DNA of 10,755 nucleotides from an uncultured Eubacteriales bacterium (GTDB lineage: Bacteria; Bacillota; Clostridia; Oscillospirales; CAG-272). The position numbers and the translations under genes are program-made. The notes beneath the pieces are model-generated. The model was not told the DNA's origin and made no database searches. It saw only the letters and a program-made list of their open reading frames with translations. This document shows, one piece after another, positions 7,092-10,755 of the stretch (the first letter of the stretch is position 1; each line of letters starts with the position of its first letter). Location: the NCBI GenBank assembly GCA_900554225.1, contig USGH01000074.1:1-10755 (forward strand), written 5' to 3'.

Positions 7092-7892
7092 TTACGCACC
7101 GACAGGATCGGTGAGAAACGTGGTGACTCTGCCGTCCGATTCCCGGATGAACAGTCTGCCGTTCCCCATCTTCCCGGAAAAGTGCATCCAATACCCCTCC
7201 TCTGCCGCGCGGACGTCCCGGATCGTTACTGTGATCTGCGGAATGCACCGCGCGGCTTTTTGTCTGCATTCCGCCGCCGTGAGCGTCGCTTTTTTTACGG
7301 TCGGATAGGAGAACGCCCATTCTATCGGCAGTGCATCCCGCAGACGGAGCCGGATATAGCCGTTGTCGAAATAGAACAGCACCACGTCCCCGCCCCGCTC
7401 GACCCAGACCTGCCGACAGATCCCGCGCACCCCGACGATCTCCTCCGCCCGCTCCCGACACCGCCGCACCGATTCTGTGACCGTCCGGGATCCCACGTCG
7501 CTGTCCGTGTTTCCATTCGGCGATGGTTTCTGTGCTTCCGCCTCCCCCGCTGCCAATTTCCGCAGCCAGAGCCGATCCGTGTCCGGCAGCGAGCCGCTTT
7601 CCAGATACCGTGTGCCGATGTCCGTGACCGATGCGCCGATCGACTGACAATCGCCGTCCGTGGTCATGGCATAATATTCCGCCGCCGTCCGGAGTGCGTG
7701 ATATACCTCGGGCAGTGCCGCTCCCGCTTCATAGGACAAAATCGCCCGATCCAGCTCCGCTTCGGCAAGGATCCGGTATTCCGTCCGCCGTCTGTCCGTG
7801 AGAAACCGGATCTCCTTTCCCTGCCAGAAGCACAAAACGGCGAAAAAGAGCGCACAATATCCCGCAGCGAAACGGAGCATATATTTTTTCAT
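7092..7892 (-). CDS. Single-pass membrane protein, weakly YpeB/PepSY-like
   Basis: A 266-residue protein. The ATG at 7892 is chosen because GGGGAGG (7899-7905 on the minus strand) lies six bases before it; the in-frame TTG at 7898 would touch that site. Residues 5-24 form a transmembrane helix at the N terminus, 30-75 are helical with 'TEYRILAEAELDRAILSYE', 76-140 are polar, and 145-260 form a beta-rich domain. 'VKKATLTAAECRQKAARCIP', followed by a strand pair ending 'GRLFIRESDGRV', is PepSY-like. A membrane anchor, helical region and PepSY-type end recall the germination protein YpeB, but the protein is much shorter than YpeB (about 450 residues) and the match is by eye only. Its stop codon abuts that of the PASTA gene; its start faces holB across 127 bp. 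Function not assigned. Confidence 0.7.
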   Translation of the reverse strand: MKKYMLRFAAGYCALFFAVLCFWQGKEIRFLTDRRRTEYRILAEAELDRAILSYEAGAALPEVYHALRTAAEYYAMTTDGDCQSIGASVTDIGTRYLESGSLPDTDRLWLRKLAAGEAEAQKPSPNGNTDSDVGSRTVTESVRRCRERAEEIVGVRGICRQVWVERGGDVVLFYFDNGYIRLRLRDALPIEWAFSYPTVKKATLTAAECRQKAARCIPQITVTIRDVRAAEEGYWMHFSGKMGNGRLFIRESDGRVTTFLTDPVGA

Positions 7893-7898
7893 AGACAA

Positions 7899-7905
7899 CC
7901 TCCCC
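7899..7905 (-). promoter_or_regulatory. Ribosome binding site deciding the start at 7892
   Basis: Reads GGGGAGG on the minus strand, six bases before ATG 7892. It rules out the longer TTG start at 7898, which would have no spacing. Confidence 0.85.
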
Positions 7906-7943
7906 GGATAGGAACAAATTCACAAAATGCGCGAGAAATGGAT

Positions 7944-7972
7944 TTGACAGACCGTGTGGGATATGTTATAAT
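7944..7972 (+). promoter_or_regulatory. Consensus sigma-A promoter of holB-ricT
   Basis: -35 TTGACA (7944-7949), 17-bp spacer, -10 TATAAT (7967-7972), and the extended -10 dinucleotide TG at 7964-7965. Both hexamers and the spacing match the vegetative consensus exactly. Transcription would start near 7979, about 40 bases before the holB ATG. Confidence 0.95.
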
Positions 7973-8019
7973 AAAAAGGAACATTTTCATGGAGAGAGCA
8001 AGAAAGGACGGTGCGCCAT

Positions 8020-9042
8020 ATGGCAGAGATCTTCCCCGGTCTGCGCGGCAATCAGGAATTGAAGGATACACTCGGCGCGGACATTCGAGCCGGTAAAGCG
8101 GCACACGCGTATGTTTTGTCCGGCCCCACCGGCAGCGGCAAGCATACGGCAGCCCGTCAGATCTGCGCCGCGATCGCCTGTACCGATCGGAATGGGGATC
8201 TGCCCTGCGGAAAATGCAGCCAGTGCCACAAAATTCTCACCGATATTTCCGCGGACGTGCGCTTTATCCGGCGGGAGGATCGCGCCACGATCGGTGTGGA
8301 ACAGATCCGTACCGTCAAGGAGGAATTGTACATCACACCGAACGACGGGGACTGCAAATTCTACATCATCGAGGATGCGCAGACCATGACGCCTTCGGCA
8401 CAGAACGCGCTGCTGCTTTCCTTAGAGGAGCCGCCGGAATTTGTGACCTTTCTCTTACTCACCACCGATCCCGCCGCACTGCTCGAAACGATCCGCAGCC
8501 GTGCGCCTGTTCTCCCCATGGCGTTGTTCGACCGGGCGACCGTGGAGGTGTATCTGCGGGAGGACAAGGAATGCGCGCGCATCGAAAAAACGGATCCCGA
8601 TCGGTTCACCGCCGCCGCGATTGCTTCCTTCGGCGCGCTTGGACAGGCAAAAACGCTCCTCACCACCGATCCCACCAAGGCGGAACCGCTCCGTCAGCGC
8701 GCGTACACCATGCAGCTTCTCGATTTCGTATTCTGCAAACGGCTCGCGGAGGGAATCGCCGTACCGATCCGGGAAATGCCCAAATCCAGAGAGACCCTCG
8801 TCGGCGCACTCTACGGCTTCCAGACTGCCGTCCGGGATCTGATCGCGCGAAAACGGGATACCACTCTGCCGCCACTCTACTTCATCGGGACAGAAAACGT
8901 GATCCGCGCTGCCCAAAAGGTATCGGTCAATCGGCTCGTCGCGCTATATGATCTGGCAGGAGCTGCCATCACAAAGCTCCTTGCCAACGGCGCGATGGTT
9001 CCGGTGATGAGCTATTTTCTTCTCACCGCCAAGAAACAGTAA
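8020..9042 (+). CDS. holB: DNA polymerase III subunit delta' (clamp loader)
   Basis: A 340-residue AAA+ protein of the clamp-loader complex that places the sliding clamp on DNA. Seen: 'HAYVLSGPTGSGKH' with an intact Walker A (residues 35-42); a four-cysteine zinc module C54, C63, C66, C69; a Walker-B-like 'FYIIEDA' (114-120); 'AQNALLLSLEEPPEF' (127-141), the family's NALLK-x-LEEPP motif with Lys replaced by Leu; and 'TIRSRAPVLP' (158-166), the sensor SRC motif with Ala instead of Cys. The ATG at 8020 is chosen over GTG 8011: AAAGGA at 8003-8008 is eleven bases from the ATG but only two from the GTG, and 'MAEIFPGLRGNQELK' is the usual beginning. ricT follows after 27 bp, the same order as in Bacillus (holB-yaaT), so the two are likely one operon from the promoter at 7944-7972. 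Confidence 0.95.
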   Translation: MAEIFPGLRGNQELKDTLGADIRAGKAAHAYVLSGPTGSGKHTAARQICAAIACTDRNGDLPCGKCSQCHKILTDISADVRFIRREDRATIGVEQIRTVKEELYITPNDGDCKFYIIEDAQTMTPSAQNALLLSLEEPPEFVTFLLLTTDPAALLETIRSRAPVLPMALFDRATVEVYLREDKECARIEKTDPDRFTAAAIASFGALGQAKTLLTTDPTKAEPLRQRAYTMQLLDFVFCKRLAEGIAVPIREMPKSRETLVGALYGFQTAVRDLIARKRDTTLPPLYFIGTENVIRAAQKVSVNRLVALYDLAGAAITKLLANGAMVPVMSYFLLTAKKQ

Positions 9043-9069
9043 CCTTTATCAGAAAGGATTTTCATAGAT

Positions 9070-9948
9070 ATGAACAACAATATAGAAAGCTGCTTGCCGG
9101 ACGCAGTACAGAACGTGCCGGAACAGCCGGAAGAGGTCGAGATCGTCGGCGTCCGCTTCAAGGATGCGGGAAAGGTCTATTATTTCGCGCCGGGCGATGC
9201 CGTTGTGCAGGAGGGCGACTGCGTGATTGTGGAAACCGCGCGGGGAATCGAATATGGCTTCGTTGCATCCGGCAATCAGATGGTTCCCACCACAAAAATC
9301 GTCCCGCCGCTGCGCCCCCTGGTACGGATCGCCACGGATGCGGATCGGGAACGGTACGAGACAAACAAGAAGCTCGAATCGGAAGCGTTTGCCATCTGTC
9401 AGCAGAAGATCCGCGACCATGGGCTGGACATGAAGCTCATCGAGGCGGAATACACCTTTGACAACAGCAAGCTCCTCTTCTATTTTTCCGCGGAGGTTCG
9501 CGTCGATTTCCGGGAGCTGGTGAAGGATCTCGCCTCCGTTTTCCGCACACGGATCGAGCTGCGCCAGATCGGCATCCGGGATGAAGCGAAGATGCTCGGC
9601 GGACTGGGCGTATGCGGGCGACCGTTCTGCTGCGCGACATTTCTCTCCGACTTCATGCAGGTCTCCATCAAGATGGCAAAGGAGCAGAATCTGTCCCTCA
9701 ATTCCTCGAAGATCTCCGGCACCTGCGGCAGACTGATGTGCTGTCTCCGCTATGAGCATGAGACCTACGAGGAGGAGATCCGCCGCACGCCGCCTGTCGA
9801 TTCCGTGGTCAAGACGCCGGACGGGATCGGCACGGTCTGCGAAACCAGTCCTCTGACCGGATACATCAAGGTGCGCTTCGGCGGCAGCAGCGATTCGATC
9901 AAAGCATACCACAGAGACGACGTTGTTATACAGAAAAAGAACGGATAA
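9070..9948 (+). CDS. ricT: PSP1 domain protein RicT (YaaT), RNase Y-complex component
   Basis: A 292-residue protein. Residues about 22-165 are the PSP1 domain ('GVRFKDAGKVYYFAPGD' and following). The hallmark cysteine cluster follows: C182, C187, C188 in 'GVCGRPFCC' and C219, C224, C225 in 'GTCGRLMCC', known in Bacillus RicT to take part in iron-sulfur binding. RicT with RicA and RicF modulates RNase Y-dependent mRNA maturation and affects sporulation, competence and biofilm formation in Bacillus. AAAGGA at 9053-9058 lies eleven bases before the ATG, the same spacing as in holB. The upstream neighbour holB is the conserved partner, which strongly supports the call. Residues 1-20 form a variable polar N terminus. 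Confidence 0.95.
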   Translation: MNNNIESCLPDAVQNVPEQPEEVEIVGVRFKDAGKVYYFAPGDAVVQEGDCVIVETARGIEYGFVASGNQMVPTTKIVPPLRPLVRIATDADRERYETNKKLESEAFAICQQKIRDHGLDMKLIEAEYTFDNSKLLFYFSAEVRVDFRELVKDLASVFRTRIELRQIGIRDEAKMLGGLGVCGRPFCCATFLSDFMQVSIKMAKEQNLSLNSSKISGTCGRLMCCLRYEHETYEEEIRRTPPVDSVVKTPDGIGTVCETSPLTGYIKVRFGGSSDSIKAYHRDDVVIQKKNG

Positions 9949-9990
9949 ATTCCGCAAAGCAAACAAAAAGTGTACGACTGATGCAAAAAC

Positions 9991-10036
9991 CGCAGGATGA
10001 TGGAGAAAATTCTCTCCCCTATCGTCCGCGCTTTTC
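9991..10036 (+). terminator. Possible imperfect hairpin terminator after ricT
   Basis: CGC (9991-9993) pairs with GCG (10028-10030) and GGATGAT (9995-10001) with ATCGTCC (10021-10027), one wobble pair. After a three-base bulge on the right side (10018-10020), GGAGA (10002-10006) pairs with TCTCC (10013-10017). CTTTTC follows at 10031-10036. The T-run is short, so the end may be inefficient or be mere secondary structure. Confidence 0.45.
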
Positions 10037-10068
10037 ACATTTATGTCATAGAATTTCACACGGGGATA

Positions 10069-10077
10069 TGCTATACT
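10069..10077 (+). promoter_or_regulatory. Extended -10 promoter before the lipoprotein gene
   Basis: TG-C-TATACT: an extended -10 dinucleotide at 10069-10070 and a -10 with one mismatch (10072-10077). No good -35 is seen 16-18 bp upstream. An ATGC-A6-GCAT inverted repeat (10085-10098) lies in the early leader, where a regulator could bind. Confidence 0.55.
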
Positions 10078-10119
10078 TATCTCCATGCAAAAAAGCATCA
10101 CATCAAAGGAGCAACCATC

Positions 10120-10755
10120 ATGAAGAAAAAACTGTTTGCCATGCTGCTTGCCGCCATTCTCCTGTCCAGCACCGTGGCGTGCAGCAAATCAGGTCCCGGA
10201 ACGACAGAGGACACCTCCGGCACGACCGATACAACCACCAGTGACACCACAGATGCAGGCACCGAAACCTCTGCCGATACGGAGGAGGAGAATTTCGTTG
10301 CCATTCTGCTGAAAGCCGACTACGGCGGACGGGAATTCCGCCTGGAATCCGCCAACTCTCTTGCCGGGATCACTTCCGCGACCACGATCAATATCGCCGA
10401 GGAGCTGACCGGTGAGGTCGTCAACGACGCACTGTACAACCGCGACCGCTATCTGGAGCAGCAGTACAACATCGTCATGCAGAACACCATCAATGAAACA
10501 CGTGACGCCACAGCACTCCAGAAGCTCGTTCTGTCCGGTGATACCGGTCTGGAGGTCTCCTTCGGGGACATCGCGTCCTACGGCGGATACCTGATGCTGA
10601 ATGGTCTTGTCTATCCGATGAACTTTGTGGAAAACGTGCAGCTCGACAAGCCCTACTGGAATCAGGCGGCAAACGAAGCGATGACCATCGGAGAAAGCGT
10701 ATACTTCCCGACCGGGGCAGTCTCTCCGCGTTTCTACGGCTCCGTATATGTCATC
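10120..10755 (+). CDS. Lipoprotein, probable extracellular solute-binding protein (3' end outside window)
   Basis: The first 212 codons of a gene cut by the right edge. AAAGGAG (10105-10111) lies eight bases before the ATG. Residues 1-20 are a lipoprotein signal peptide: KKK, a hydrophobic core, then 'STVAC' with Cys21 as the lipidation site; Thr at -3 is less usual than Leu. Residues 22-49 are a Thr/Ser/Asp/Gly-rich tether. The mature part has 'LTGEVVNDALYNRDRYLEQQYNI' spanning about 103-125, a pattern recalling the start of clostridial ABC-transporter solute-binding lipoproteins ('NDALYNRNR...'), with later 'FGDIASYGGYL' fitting the bilobal fold. Ligand and transporter genes are outside the window. 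It is separated from ricT by 171 bp, a possible terminator and its own promoter, so it is probably a separate unit. Confidence 0.85.
   Translation, partial: MKKKLFAMLLAAILLSSTVACSKSGPGTTEDTSGTTDTTTSDTTDAGTETSADTEEENFVAILLKADYGGREFRLESANSLAGITSATTINIAEELTGEVVNDALYNRDRYLEQQYNIVMQNTINETRDATALQKLVLSGDTGLEVSFGDIASYGGYLMLNGLVYPMNFVENVQLDKPYWNQAANEAMTIGESVYFPTGAVSPRFYGSVYVI

Noticed and set aside
7097..7113. Hairpin just after the PASTA gene as an intrinsic terminator
   Set aside because: Six base pairs only, with no T-run on either strand.
7182..8096. 304-codon plus-strand frame over the YpeB-like gene and holB promoter
   Set aside because: Runs through a perfect promoter and antisense to a gene with a clear transmembrane helix and ribosome binding site; Arg/Pro-rich translation is typical of a shadow frame.
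9049..10101. 350-codon open frame on the minus strand over ricT
   Set aside because: Antisense to a highly conserved gene with clear motifs; no family pattern in its translation.

Overview
The window looks like a chromosomal segment of a fairly GC-rich, spore-former-type Clostridia (Oscillospiraceae-like gut Firmicute). This is inferred from the holB-ricT gene pair, PASTA and Big_3 domains, strong AGGAGG-type ribosome binding sites, sigma-A-type promoters and a clostridial-style lipoprotein. No RNA gene, insertion sequence, CRISPR array or prophage gene was seen.

Left part (1-2741): the 3' end of a Gfo/Idh/MocA oxidoreductase is followed on the same strand by a sugar phosphate isomerase/epimerase of the xylose-isomerase-like TIM-barrel class. 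Together they suggest a sugar or polyol oxidation-epimerisation module. A strong bidirectional hairpin terminator separates them from a convergent aldo/keto reductase that carries a C-terminal 2x[4Fe-4S] ferredoxin domain. That reductase is driven from a near-consensus promoter at 2780-2809.

Centre (3084-7892): a 1335-residue membrane protein dominates. It starts with what looks like the N-terminal lobe only of a clostridial Hanks-type Ser/Thr kinase, with the catalytic lysine, most loop glycines and the helix-C glutamate gone. A long disordered linker, one transmembrane helix, PASTA domains, Ig-like domains, four tandem Big_3 repeats and an unassigned C-terminal beta domain follow. Its stop codon directly abuts the stop codon of a convergent gene for a single-pass membrane protein vaguely like YpeB. 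The large protein is the most unusual object in the window: a half-kinase welded to a cell-wall sensing ectodomain.

Right part (7893-10755): a textbook TTGACA-17-TATAAT promoter with an extended -10 drives holB (DNA polymerase III delta') and ricT (PSP1-domain iron-sulfur protein), an order also known from Bacillus. After a possible hairpin terminator and an extended -10 promoter, the window ends inside a lipoprotein that resembles an ABC-transporter extracellular solute-binding protein.

All function calls are from motif reading by eye; no database search was possible.
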